The position numbers and the translations under genes are program-made. A model generated the notes under the pieces. The model did not search any database. It was not told the DNA's origin and saw nothing but the letters and a program-made list of their open reading frames with translations. 64,000 bases of DNA from Cohnella rhizoplanae. Lineage in GTDB: Bacteria > Bacillota > Bacilli > Paenibacillales > Paenibacillaceae. Below are positions 53,804 through 62,423 of this stretch, in pieces; within the stretch, counting starts at the first letter, position 1; each line of letters opens with the position of its first letter. The stretch is from assembly GCF_948329515.1 (NCBI RefSeq), contig NZ_CAOJCN010000023.1, positions 1 through 64,000 on the forward strand, read 5' to 3'.

Positions 53804-54628
53804 GTGCTATGGTACTTCCGCGGCATCGGCAAGCGCAAGATCGTCGAGTTCGTGCTGCTGGCCGCCTTCATTCTGTTTTTTGCCGGGCCGCTGCTTAATC
53901 TGGTCGTGCTCGCCTTCAGCGGGCAATGGGCGTATCCCGACCTGCTGCCCAACCAATGGTCGCTTAGATGGTGGCGCTTCGTCTTCCAGCAGGACGACGT
54001 TGTCCAGTCGATCGGCCTGTCGTTCCTCATCGCGTCCATCGTGACGGTACTGTCCATCGTCATCTGCATCCCCGCCGCTTATGCCTTCGCGCGCCTGCGG
54101 TTCCCGTTCAAGCGGATGTTCCTGTTCTCCTTTCTGCTGACGCATGCGTTCCCCAAGATGGGGCTGTACGTGTCCATCGCGGTGCTCTTCTACAAGCTGG
54201 GGCTCATGGACACCTTGCTCGGCGTCATTCTGATCCACATGATCAATGTCCTTATGTTCATGACCTGGATCCCGACGGCCTCGTTCCGCAGCGTTCACGC
54301 CGCGCAGGAGGAATCCGCGCGCGACGTCGGCGCCTCGCCGTTCCGCGTGTTCCGCAGCATCACGCTGCCGATGGCCATGCCGGGCATCCTGGTCGCTTCG
54401 ATCTTCACCTTCCTGAACTCGCTGGACGAGGCGCAGGGGACGTTCCTGGTCGGGATGCCCAATTACAAGACGATGCCCATCATCATGTATTCGATCATTA
54501 CGGATTTTCCCAGCAGCGCGGGCGCCGTCTTCTCGATCATTCTCACGGCCCCGACGATCCTGCTGCTGCTCCTCTCGCAGCGCTTTGTGAGCGCGGACGT
54601 GATGTCGAGCGGATTTCAAGTCAAATAA
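53804..54628 (+). CDS. ABC importer, permease (PotC/PhnV-like)
   Basis: 274 residues from GTG 53804 (GGGAGAG upstream). Six membrane segments; EAA loop EESARDVGASPFRVFRSITL. Belongs to the polyamine / Fe3+ / 2-aminoethylphosphonate importer class rather than the Lpl class. Confidence 0.88.
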   Translation: MLWYFRGIGKRKIVEFVLLAAFILFFAGPLLNLVVLAFSGQWAYPDLLPNQWSLRWWRFVFQQDDVVQSIGLSFLIASIVTVLSIVICIPAAYAFARLRFPFKRMFLFSFLLTHAFPKMGLYVSIAVLFYKLGLMDTLLGVILIHMINVLMFMTWIPTASFRSVHAAQEESARDVGASPFRVFRSITLPMAMPGILVASIFTFLNSLDEAQGTFLVGMPNYKTMPIIMYSIITDFPSSAGAVFSIILTAPTILLLLLSQRFVSADVMSSGFQVK

Positions 54629-54658
54629 ACGGACAACGTCCGGCGTATGGAGGCGCTT

Positions 54659-55693
54659 ATGAGCATTCAGCTGTCGATTCGTGGCATGGCCAAGCGATAC
54701 AAGACGGGCGAGGGCGTGTCGGATATTAACCTGGATGTGCGAAAGGGAGAGCTCATCACGCTGCTCGGTCCTTCCGGGTGCGGCAAGACGACGGTGCTGC
54801 GGAGCATCGGCGGGTTCCTGAAGCCGGATGCGGGCGACATTCTGATCGAGGACCGTAGCGTCATCGCGCTGCCGCCCGAGAAGCGTCCGACGTCCATGGT
54901 GTTCCAGAGCTATAACCTGTGGCCCCACATGTCCGTGTACGATAACCTAGCCTTCGGCCTCCAGATCCGCAAGAAACCGAAAGCGGAGATCCGCGAGTCC
55001 ATCGCCGACGTCCTGCGCCTGGTGCGTCTGCCGGGCGCCGAGAAGAAGTCGCCTGCGCAGCTGTCGGGCGGACAGCAGCAGCGCGTCGCCCTGGCGCGTT
55101 CCCTGCTGCTCAAGCCGGCGGTCCTGCTGCTGGACGAGCCCTTTTCCGCCCTGGATGCCAAGCTGAGGCACGAGATGCGGGAGGAGCTGCGCGAGATCCA
55201 GTCGCAGACCGGCCTGACGATGGTATTCGTAACCCACGATCAAGAGGAGGCGCTGTCGCTGTCCGACCGGATCGTCGTCATGAACCACGGACGTATCGAG
55301 CAGATCGCGGCGCCGCAGAACATTTATAACGAGCCGGAGTCGCTGTATGTCGCGCAATTTATCGGTAAGATGAACTTTCTGGAGGGGGTGGTGGAGGCGG
55401 ACGTCATCCGCGTGGGAGAGCTGGCCGTTCCGAATGCGAAGCGGCTCGCGGGTCCGGCGGCGGTCGTCGCGGTCAGGCCGGAGGATGTGAACCTGGACAG
55501 CGGGATCAAGGAGGGGCTGCCCGGCGCCGTCAAGCAGATCATGGTGCTGGGGCATTATGCCGAAGTATCGGTCAATCTGGGCAAGCATGGAATCATTCGT
55601 TCCTTCCAGTCGAAGGACGCGGCCCAAGCGCTGAGCCTCGGTCAGCATGTTCGGGTTTCTTTTGCCAAAGTGACTTCATTTCCAAAAGAGTAA
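54659..55693 (+). CDS. ABC importer, ATPase (PotA/UgpC-like)
   Basis: 344 residues from ATG 54659 (GGAGG 6 bp upstream). Walker A GPSGCGKTT, signature LSGGQQQRVALA, Walker B LLLDEPFSALD, switch His in VTHDQEE, and a C-terminal TOBE domain (AVVAVRPEDVNL). ATPases with TOBE occur in polyamine, iron, phosphonate and glycerol-phosphate importers. Confidence 0.92.
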   Translation: MSIQLSIRGMAKRYKTGEGVSDINLDVRKGELITLLGPSGCGKTTVLRSIGGFLKPDAGDILIEDRSVIALPPEKRPTSMVFQSYNLWPHMSVYDNLAFGLQIRKKPKAEIRESIADVLRLVRLPGAEKKSPAQLSGGQQQRVALARSLLLKPAVLLLDEPFSALDAKLRHEMREELREIQSQTGLTMVFVTHDQEEALSLSDRIVVMNHGRIEQIAAPQNIYNEPESLYVAQFIGKMNFLEGVVEADVIRVGELAVPNAKRLAGPAAVVAVRPEDVNLDSGIKEGLPGAVKQIMVLGHYAEVSVNLGKHGIIRSFQSKDAAQALSLGQHVRVSFAKVTSFPKE

Positions 55694-55721
55694 GGAACCT
55701 ATTCTAGGAGGATGATTAACG

Positions 55722-56909
55722 ATGTCTCGGATAAATACACGCTTTACCGCGCTTGGCGCCCTGGCGCTGACCTTCTCCATCCTGTCTGCCTGCGGCAGCG
55801 CCAACACCAACGCGAGCTCCGGCGGCTCGGCCTCCGCGCCCGCGCCTGCCTCCTCGTCCGCTTCCCCGTCCAAGGCCGACACGGTCAAGTTCGACTTCTA
55901 TTTCTCCGGCTCCCAGAACGTCAAGGATCTGTGGGACACGCTCATCCCGATGTTCGAGGACCAGAATCCGAACGTCAAGGTCAACGCCGTCTATATCCCG
56001 TCCGGCACCGACAATCAGACGTACAACAAAGTGCTGGCGGCCAAGAAGGCGGGCAAGGGCTCGGGCGGCATCGACCTGGTCGAGGACGGCATCGTCACGG
56101 TGACCCAGGGTCAGGAAGACGACGTATGGGAAAAGCTGAGCGCGGGCAGCATCGCGAATCTGGCGAACGTCGACGCGCAGACGATGACGGATGCCGGCAA
56201 CATGGCCATTCCGTACCGCTCCTCGGCGGTCATCCTCGCCTACAACAGCGAGAAGGTGGCGACGCCGCCGAAGACGATGGACGAGCTGCTGGCCTGGATC
56301 AAGGCCAATCCGGAACGATTCGCCTACAACGATCCGTCGACCGGCGGCGCAGGCAGCTCGTTCGTGCAGACGGTCCTCTACAAGGACCTGCCTGCGGACG
56401 CGATCCACAGCAGCGACCCCGCGATCATGGAGCAGTGGAAGACAGGCTTTGACGAGCTGAAGGATCTGGGCAAGTATGTGTACGGCGAGGGCATCTATCC
56501 GAAAAAGAACCAAGGCACGCTCGATCTGCTGAACAGCGGCGAAGTGGATATGATCCCGGCATGGTCCGACATGGTCCTGCAGCAGCTCGCGGCCGACCAG
56601 CTGCCCGCGTCGACCAAGATGGTCCAGATGACGCCCGGCTTCAACGGCGGTCCGACGTATCTCATGGTGAACAAGCAGTCCGAGAAGAAGGACGCCGTCT
56701 ACCAATTCCTGAACTACGTGCTGTCTCCGGAAGCGCAGACGGTCATCGTGGACAAGATGAACGGCTTCCCGGGGATCGAGGTCTCTCATCTGTCCCAAGA
56801 AGTGCAAGATAAGTTCAAAGGCGTCATCGAAGGCTTCCGCACCTTCAACCTGGGAGACCTGGGCACGGAGATCAATAAGCGCTGGCAAAGCGATGTCGCT
56901 GCGCAATGA
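55722..56909 (+). CDS. ABC importer, binding lipoprotein
   Basis: 395 residues from ATG 55722 (AGGAGGATG upstream). Lipobox ILSAC, Cys24, Ser/Ala-rich linker. Two-lobed binding protein of the PotD/Fbp/Ugp-like cluster (FDFYFSGSQNVKDLWDTLIP, NQGTLDLLNSGEVDMIPAWS). Located between ATPase and second permease. Confidence 0.9.
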   Translation: MSRINTRFTALGALALTFSILSACGSANTNASSGGSASAPAPASSSASPSKADTVKFDFYFSGSQNVKDLWDTLIPMFEDQNPNVKVNAVYIPSGTDNQTYNKVLAAKKAGKGSGGIDLVEDGIVTVTQGQEDDVWEKLSAGSIANLANVDAQTMTDAGNMAIPYRSSAVILAYNSEKVATPPKTMDELLAWIKANPERFAYNDPSTGGAGSSFVQTVLYKDLPADAIHSSDPAIMEQWKTGFDELKDLGKYVYGEGIYPKKNQGTLDLLNSGEVDMIPAWSDMVLQQLAADQLPASTKMVQMTPGFNGGPTYLMVNKQSEKKDAVYQFLNYVLSPEAQTVIVDKMNGFPGIEVSHLSQEVQDKFKGVIEGFRTFNLGDLGTEINKRWQSDVAAQ

Positions 56910-57745
56910 TCAAAGGACGCAAGGAAGCGGTATTGGGGCTGATCATGGTCAGCCCCGCTTTTCTCCTCCTGCTGATCATCGTCGTGCTGCCGATCGTCCA
57001 GACGTTCGTCGTCAGTCTGCATAGCGAGGATGGCGGGTACGACCTGAGCCGTTATGCCTTTCTGTTCACGGATCGTTTAATGCGGATGAACATCGTGTTC
57101 ACGCTCAAGGTCACGGTGATCTCCAGTCTGCTGGTGCTGCTGGTCAGCTACGCGATGGCCTTGTTCATGAGCTTCAGCTCCGGCAAGCTGGTGGACCTGA
57201 TCCGCAAGACGTATATGATCCCGCTGTTCATCCCCGGCGTCATCGCGACCTACGGCCTTATCAATCTGCTGGGCAACCATGGCTGGCTGTCGCGTATGCT
57301 GCTGCCGCTCGGCATCGCGCTGCCGCGCCTGATCTTCGACGAGAAGGGGATCGTCATCGCGAACCTATGGTTCAACATCCCGTTCACGACGATGCTGCTC
57401 ACCTCCGCGCTGGCCGGCATTCCGGCCTCGGTCATCGAGAGCGCCAAGGACATCGGAGCGGGCAGGCTGAGCGTTTTCCTCCGCGTGATCTTTCCGTTGT
57501 CGTACAAAACGTTCCTCGTCGCGCTGACCTTCGTCTTCATGAGCGTCATCGGCTCGTTCACCGCGCCTTATCTGCTCGGTCCGAACTCGCCGCAGATGCT
57601 GGGCGTGTCGATGCAGCAGGTGTTCGGCATCTTCCGCGAGCAGGAGCAGGCCGCGGCGATGGCCGTCTTCACCTTCCTGCTGTGCTCCGTCCTCGGCTAC
57701 TTCTACATCCGTTCGATGGCGAAGGACGAGGCGGCGCGGATGTGA
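56906..57745 (+). CDS. ABC importer, permease (PotB/PhnU-like)
   Basis: 279 residues, ATGA overlap with the binding-protein stop. Six segments, EAA loop ESAKDIGAGRLSVFLRVIFPL-type (starting VIESAKDIGAGRLSV). Completes the importer. Confidence 0.9.
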   Translation: MIKGRKEAVLGLIMVSPAFLLLLIIVVLPIVQTFVVSLHSEDGGYDLSRYAFLFTDRLMRMNIVFTLKVTVISSLLVLLVSYAMALFMSFSSGKLVDLIRKTYMIPLFIPGVIATYGLINLLGNHGWLSRMLLPLGIALPRLIFDEKGIVIANLWFNIPFTTMLLTSALAGIPASVIESAKDIGAGRLSVFLRVIFPLSYKTFLVALTFVFMSVIGSFTAPYLLGPNSPQMLGVSMQQVFGIFREQEQAAAMAVFTFLLCSVLGYFYIRSMAKDEAARM

Positions 57746-57764
57746 GCTTCAGGTGCCGTAAGAG

Positions 57765-57828
57765 AGAAAAACCGCTGCTTTTGTAAATGTCGGAGAGAGA
57801 TCTCCGATTTACGGAAGCGCGGTTTTTT
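57765..57828 (+). terminator. Long terminator hairpin after importer operon
   Basis: AAAAACCGC pairs with GCGGTTTTT, continuing through GTAAAT/ATTTAC and TCGGAGA/TCTCCGA around a GAGA loop; then TTTTTT. Confidence 0.85.
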
Positions 57829-57838
57829 ATGCGCATAA

Positions 57839-57899
57839 ATTAGTTGCAATAACATTCTATTCGGCAAATACTTACGATTAGTTGCAATAGCATCCTATT
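57839..57899. repeat. Two 23-bp direct repeats upstream of MarR remnant
   Basis: ATTAGTTGCAATAACATTCTATT (57839-57861) and a copy with 21 of 23 matches (57877-57899), 38 bp apart, about 20 bp before the MarR start. AT-rich, each with TTGCAA. Candidate regulator sites. Confidence 0.7.
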
Positions 57900-57917
57900 G
57901 AAGAGGGGGAACGGTCT

Positions 57918-58377
57918 TTGAGCGAACATCGGACATCTAACCTAGAGTCGAATGACAGCGCCGCTCCGGAATCGCACGGACAATATATCTCGGCCATCTA
58001 CCGCCATATGCAGGTGCTGATCTCAGCCGAGCTGGCGCCGCACCGGATCGGACCCGGGCAGTATATTTTTCTCAGCCGTCCACGCAGAAGTCGCTCAGCC
58101 GGCAGCTGCTGATCGACAAGACGACGACGGCCAAGGCGATCGCCAAGCTGGAGGAAGAGGGCTACGTCGGAGGGAGGCCGATCCGGCCGACAACCGGTAT
58201 CATCTGCTTTTCTTGACCGATGCGGGGCATGAGGTCGTACCGAAGGTGCGGGAGGTGCTGGCGCGCGTGAAGAGCAAGACGCGAAGGGGCATCGACGACA
58301 ACGACTATGATCATCTATTAGGCATGCTGGGCATAGTGCTGCGCAATCTGACTGAAAAAGAGGAGACGGAAGAATGA
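57918..58377 (+). pseudogene. Decayed MarR-family regulator
   Basis: TTG 57918 behind GAGGGGG gives QYISAIYRHMQVLIS and ELAPHRIGPGQYIFL, the start of a MarR protein. The frame is lost near 58068 and about eight residues of the expected helix are missing. Another frame gives QKSLSRQLLIDKTTTAKAIA and LEEEGYV, then one C is missing near 58167. A third frame gives EADPADNRYHLLFLTDAGHE to TGA 58375-58377. All MarR landmarks except the lost helix are recognisable. Confidence 0.85.
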
Positions 58378-58409
58378 GCGATCCTACGTCCACGACGTTC
58401 GTCTATTGA
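58374..58409 (+). pseudogene. Eleven-residue remnant, possibly SRPBCC/AHSA1 gene
   Basis: MSDPTSTTFVY then TGA; it starts on the ATGA of the MarR remnant. The sequence resembles the first residues of AHSA1-type SRPBCC proteins (TTFVYVTYI...), which often follow a MarR or ArsR regulator. The rest of such a gene is absent, so a deletion is likely. Very short, hence low confidence. Confidence 0.35.
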
Positions 58410-58460
58410 GATCGCCCGCGCCACGAGTACGATCGGATGATCCGAAAGGAGAGGTAAACG

Positions 58461-58847
58461 ATGATAGCTGCTCCATTTATCGTGGTGGACCATTGTCAGG
58501 ACGAGATCAAGCACTATCAAAGCATATTCGGCGGCGAGATCGAGATTCTGCGCAGGCACGGGGAAGCGGTGCTCAATGCGGACCTGCATGTGGAGGGGGC
58601 AACCCTGAAGTTCGCGGATACGCTTGCGGCGAAGCCGGCTCGGATCGGCGACTATGTCCGGGTTTTTCTGAACATCGAGACGGAGGGCCGGTTCCGGGAG
58701 ATCTACGACAAGCTGGCTGAAGGCGGGACCGTTCTTGTGGAGGTATACGCGGCCCCCTTTAACGGCCTGCTCGCCATCGTGACCGACCGGAACGGCGTGT
58801 GCTGGGTGTTGTCTTATTACCGGCAGCGCGTAAACCATCCCTGTTAA
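58461..58847 (+). CDS. VOC-family protein, PhnB-like
   Basis: 128 residues from ATG 58461 (GAAAGGAGAGG upstream). IVVDHCQDEIKHYQSIFGGE and GLLAIVTDRNGVCWVLSY are hallmarks of the PhnB/3-demethylubiquinone-type VOC family. Intact, unlike the regulator and remnant upstream. Function unknown. Confidence 0.87.
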   Translation: MIAAPFIVVDHCQDEIKHYQSIFGGEIEILRRHGEAVLNADLHVEGATLKFADTLAAKPARIGDYVRVFLNIETEGRFREIYDKLAEGGTVLVEVYAAPFNGLLAIVTDRNGVCWVLSYYRQRVNHPC

Positions 58848-58854
58848 TCGCTTA

Positions 58855-58960
58855 CATCATGTTATTTATGACATAAATACTAACATTTACTTTTCATTAC
58901 ATTATACAGAACAAAGTTAATGTTATATTATGTTACATGAGGTAGATAACATGAGGGGGC
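58855..58960 (+). promoter_or_regulatory. AT-rich leader with ATGTTAT/ATAACAT dyads
   Basis: Unusually AT-rich in this region. ATGTTAT (58920-58926) and ATAACAT (58946-58952) form a perfect 7-bp dyad close to the start of the serine-hydrolase gene. ATGTTAT also occurs at about 58859 and AACAT near 58882. Probable promoter/operator region. Confidence 0.45.
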
Positions 58961-58969
58961 ATACGCGCT

Positions 58970-60349
58970 ATGGCCAAGAAATCATCGATCCTGAAAATCA
59001 CGCTTCTCACGTCTCTACTTACCGCATCCTTGCTCCCCGCTCTCCAACCGTCGAGCGCCTCGGCAAGCGGCGCAACTCCGGATCTCGCGGGAATCGCCGG
59101 CGTCGTACAACCGATTATCGACGACGCTTGGGCCAAGGGCATTCGCGTATCGGTCGGCATCGAGGACCTGAGCGGCGCCTACGGAGACGACGGCATCCTG
59201 CTGGGCAGAGACGATACCTACAAGCCCGCCAGCACCATTAAGATGGCGCTCGTCTCGACGCTTATGCAGCAAGTGGATCAAGGCGTTCTGAAGCTAAGCG
59301 ACGCGGTCACCGTCGAGCCTTCCGACGTGGTGGGCGGTACGGGCTCGCTGCAGAAGGAGACCTTCCCGGAGGACGTGACGCTTGAGCGTCTGGCCCGGCT
59401 GATGATCACCCAATCGGATAACACGGCTACCAACGTGCTCATCGACGTCGTCGGACTAGATAAAGTCCAGGCGCTGCTAGATAAGCTCGATCTGAAGGTC
59501 ATGCATCTGGGCCGCAAGATGTTCGCGGCCGCGCCGACGCCGGAGCAGGACAACTATATCAATGCCAAGGATCTGGCGACGCTCCTGGAGGACATCTACG
59601 ACGGCACGTTCTTGACCCCGGCCTCCCGGAACCAGATCATCGCCTGGATGGGCGCGCAAGAAGTGAATACGAAGTTCGGAGCGGCCCTGCCGGATGCGCC
59701 GATCGCTCACAAGACGGGGGAGAATGCGAACGTCACCCATGACGTCGGCTATTTTCTTCTCCCCGGCCGCGAGCTGGCGGTCAGCGTGATGACGGAAGTA
59801 ACGACGACGGATGACTTCGATGAAGCGCAGGAGCTGGGCAATCCGGTCGTCCAGGAGATCGCCAAGGCCGTCTACGGTCAAATGCTGGCGGACAACGTGG
59901 CGGATGCCGGGAAGCTTGTGACGAGAGCCGAATTTACGTCCCTGCTCGCCCGCGAGCTTGGACTTAAGGCTTCAGAGGACGTGATGGCATTCACGGATGT
60001 GGCGCCGGGCACGGCGTATTACGAGGAGATCCTGGCTGCCCGGGCGGCGGGTATCGTCAATGGCTTGCCCGACAACAGCTTCGGCGGCGGCTCGGTCATC
60101 ACGAGAGCGGAGATGACGGCGATGTTTATTCGCGCATACGAGCTTGTGCACGGCAAGATCGACGCCGGCGATGCGGTGTCCTACAAGGATCAGTCGCAGC
60201 TCCCGGGCTGGGCCGAGGAATCCGTACGGAAGGCAACCGCTCTGCATAAGATAGGCGGTTATACGGACGGCACCTTCCGGCCCGTGACGCAGGCCAAGTA
60301 TGCGGACGGCGTGAAGGTCGTCTCCGGACTGTGGACCGTATCCAAATAA
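58970..60349 (+). CDS. SLH-anchored class A beta-lactamase-like serine hydrolase
   Basis: 459 residues. Signal peptide of about 30 residues. Residues 40-300 have the class A fold with S88-T-I-K91 (nucleophile Ser and Lys), S149-D-N and K248-T-G. The omega-loop Glu (E166, in EPELN) is not evident: the corresponding stretch reads TPEQDNYINAKDL. From about residue 315 there are two SLH repeats plus a partial third (KLVTRAEFTSLLARELGL, GGGSVITRAEMTAMFIRAYE, GGYTDGTFRPVTQAKYADG), which bind cell-wall polymer. So it sits on the wall outside the membrane. It may be a lactamase, a peptidase/esterase, or inactive; the missing Glu argues against efficient lactam deacylation. Confidence 0.88.
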   Translation: MAKKSSILKITLLTSLLTASLLPALQPSSASASGATPDLAGIAGVVQPIIDDAWAKGIRVSVGIEDLSGAYGDDGILLGRDDTYKPASTIKMALVSTLMQQVDQGVLKLSDAVTVEPSDVVGGTGSLQKETFPEDVTLERLARLMITQSDNTATNVLIDVVGLDKVQALLDKLDLKVMHLGRKMFAAAPTPEQDNYINAKDLATLLEDIYDGTFLTPASRNQIIAWMGAQEVNTKFGAALPDAPIAHKTGENANVTHDVGYFLLPGRELAVSVMTEVTTTDDFDEAQELGNPVVQEIAKAVYGQMLADNVADAGKLVTRAEFTSLLARELGLKASEDVMAFTDVAPGTAYYEEILAARAAGIVNGLPDNSFGGGSVITRAEMTAMFIRAYELVHGKIDAGDAVSYKDQSQLPGWAEESVRKATALHKIGGYTDGTFRPVTQAKYADGVKVVSGLWTVSK

Positions 60350-60392
60350 ACAACGATACACCGCTACGCTAATTCCCATGCGCTGACACGGA

Positions 60393-60433
60393 CAAAAGGC
60401 CGTAAGCCTGTTAATAGGCTTGCGGCCTTTTGT
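60393..60433. terminator. Bidirectional terminator
   Basis: AAAAGGCCG(T)AAGCCT/AGGCTTGCGGCCTTTT with a 6-nt loop, between convergent genes. Confidence 0.88.
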
Positions 60434-60470
60434 CGTTCGTGACGACAGCCGGATGACAAGCGGTTCTGCC

Positions 60471-61139
60471 TTACCCGCCTCCATCGGCGCGGTCGCGCGC
60501 CAGCCGGTCTATGGTGAGCCACAGGGACAGCAGCTGCAGCCACTCGAAGACGTTGACGGCGGCCGAGCTCTCGATCGGGAACGGGATCGCGCTGCCGGCG
60601 GCCATCAGGGCCGTGCCGGCGAACATCCAGGGCCAGCGCCGCCTGCGCCATACGAGGATGCCGGCGACGACGAGCGGGATGAGGATGAGGAGCACCATGA
60701 TCGGCGGACCCGAGGATTCGACGGGCACGTACCGCAGCGCGCCGTACTCGCGGGATGGCGTCAGCTCGAGCCCGAGCGTCGACGTGAACAGCTCCAGCAG
60801 GATCAGCGCGGGCACGGCGATCCAGGCGATCAGGCGCGTCGCGGGCTTCAGCGCGAAGGGATGGCCCGCCCGGCCCGCGATGTCCCAGGCAATCGGCGCG
60901 AGCAGCGGGGTCACGAAGGCATGCAGCCAGAATCGCGACAGGTTCAGACGCTCCAGCAATGTACCCTCTCCGATCGCCCTCCCTAAGGCGACGATGCCAT
61001 TGTCCCAGATGAGGCTGGCCGTTACGAGGAACAACAGATAGCGCGCTCCCATGTGGCGGTCCCGCAGTCCGATCCTTAAGCCGTAGACCAGCAGCACGGC
61101 ATAGAGCGCGGCCAGTATCGCGTAGAGAAAAGTGTCCAT
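60471..61139 (-). CDS. Polytopic membrane protein, unknown
   Basis: 222 residues with about six or seven membrane segments (MDTFLYAILAALYAVLLVYG, VPALILLELFTSTLGL). Seen: LNLSRFWLHAFVTPLLAPIA in the middle, which looks conserved. No family named. Divergent from the MDR gene. Confidence 0.72.
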   Translation of the reverse strand: MDTFLYAILAALYAVLLVYGLRIGLRDRHMGARYLLFLVTASLIWDNGIVALGRAIGEGTLLERLNLSRFWLHAFVTPLLAPIAWDIAGRAGHPFALKPATRLIAWIAVPALILLELFTSTLGLELTPSREYGALRYVPVESSGPPIMVLLILIPLVVAGILVWRRRRWPWMFAGTALMAAGSAIPFPIESSAAVNVFEWLQLLSLWLTIDRLARDRADGGG

Positions 61140-61348
61140 AGCGGCCTCCTTTTCCGGAAATTCAGGGATTTACCGCTGATTTACCCGATTGCGGGCCGGC
61201 GCTAACCCCCGCGTCACGCGAAGCTAACCCCGCGTCATCGCAATCGGCGGCAAAGGGTTTACAACGTCTTCCCATTCGCATTAATGATATTATCAAATAG
61301 ATAATAACAAAGTGGTTATATCTTACGGTGGAGGAGGAGGGGATGACG

Positions 61349-62332
61349 ATGAAGGCTATGGTATATGAAAAGTACGGGCTGCCCGACGTCCTCCGAATCG
61401 AGGAGACGGAGATTCCGAAGCCGAAGGACGACGAGGTGCTGCTCGCGGTTCATGCTGCCTCGGTGAATTCATGGGACTGGGACCTGCTGCGCGGGAAGCC
61501 GTACATCAACCGGATCGGCGGGCTGCGCAAGCCCCGCTACCGCATTCTCGGCGCGGATGTCGCGGGGACCGTCGTGGCCGCCGGCGCCGCCGTCACGCGC
61601 TACCGGCCCGGAGACGAGGTGTTCGGCGACCTCTCCGGCTGCGGATGGGGCGGATTCGCGGAGTACGTATGCGCGCGCGAGACGGCCTTGACGCCGAAGC
61701 CTGCAGGGCTGAGCTTCGAGCAGGCGGCGGCCATCCCCCAAGCGGCCGTGCTCGCCTTGCAGGGAATGCGCGATATCGGCAGGCTGGATAAAGGCTGCCG
61801 AGTGCTGATCAACGGGGCGGGCGGCGGCGTAGGCACGTTCGCCATTCAGTATGCCAAGTGGCTCGGGGCGGAGGTAACGGGCGTGGATCGCGGCGATAAG
61901 CTCGATCTGCTGCGCGACGTCGGGGCGGACCATGTCCTGGATTATGCGAGAGAAGACTTCGCAGCGAACGGACCGCGGTACGACTTGATCCTCGACGTCG
62001 TCGGCAACCGGTCCGCGGTCGAGGTCAGGCGCGCGCTGCGGCCGGGCGGCGCGTATGTCATGGTTGGCGGCTCTCTGCCCCGCATCCTCCAGACGCTGCT
62101 CGCGGCGAAGCCAGCCGCATGGCTGGAGAAGAAAAACCTGGCGGTGCTCGTCCACAAGCCGAAGCACGAGGACCAGCTCGTCTGGAGTGACCTTGCCGAA
62201 GCGGGGCACGTCAAACCGGTCATCGACCGGCTGTATACGCTGAACGACGCGCCCCGGGCGCTAGCGTACTTTGGGGAAGGCCGCGTTCGGGGCAAGGTCG
62301 TCATCGCAATCCGGAGCACTCCGTCTTTCTAG
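61349..62332 (+). CDS. MDR-family NAD(P)-dependent quinone oxidoreductase
   Basis: 327 residues from ATG 61349 (GAGGAGGAGGGG 6 bp upstream; codons before it lack a ribosome site). GroES-like N-domain (MKAMVYEKYGLPDVLRIEET, GADVAGTVVAAGAAVTR) and Rossmann part with GAGGGVGTFAIQYAKW. The usual zinc ligands of alcohol dehydrogenases are not seen, which fits the zinc-free quinone-oxidoreductase branch. It reduces quinones or enals with NAD(P)H by family. Confidence 0.88.
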   Translation: MKAMVYEKYGLPDVLRIEETEIPKPKDDEVLLAVHAASVNSWDWDLLRGKPYINRIGGLRKPRYRILGADVAGTVVAAGAAVTRYRPGDEVFGDLSGCGWGGFAEYVCARETALTPKPAGLSFEQAAAIPQAAVLALQGMRDIGRLDKGCRVLINGAGGGVGTFAIQYAKWLGAEVTGVDRGDKLDLLRDVGADHVLDYAREDFAANGPRYDLILDVVGNRSAVEVRRALRPGGAYVMVGGSLPRILQTLLAAKPAAWLEKKNLAVLVHKPKHEDQLVWSDLAEAGHVKPVIDRLYTLNDAPRALAYFGEGRVRGKVVIAIRSTPSF

Positions 62333-62351
62333 GAGGCTCCGGATTTTTTTC
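62309..62351 (+). terminator. Terminator overlapping MDR stop
   Basis: ATCCGGAGC/GCTCCGGAT, 9-bp stem, followed by seven T. The stem starts inside the last codons of the gene. Confidence 0.85.
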
Positions 62352-62423
62352 GGTTCGCCCGGGCGTCCGATCAACAGCCAAGTCAAGCGGGCCGCCCCTG
62401 CCGCAATTCGCGGAGAGTGGGGG

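Noticed and set aside
55716..56906. 396-codon minus-strand frame opposite the binding-protein gene
   Set aside because: Mirrors a lipoprotein gene with clear lipobox and ribosome site; a shadow frame.
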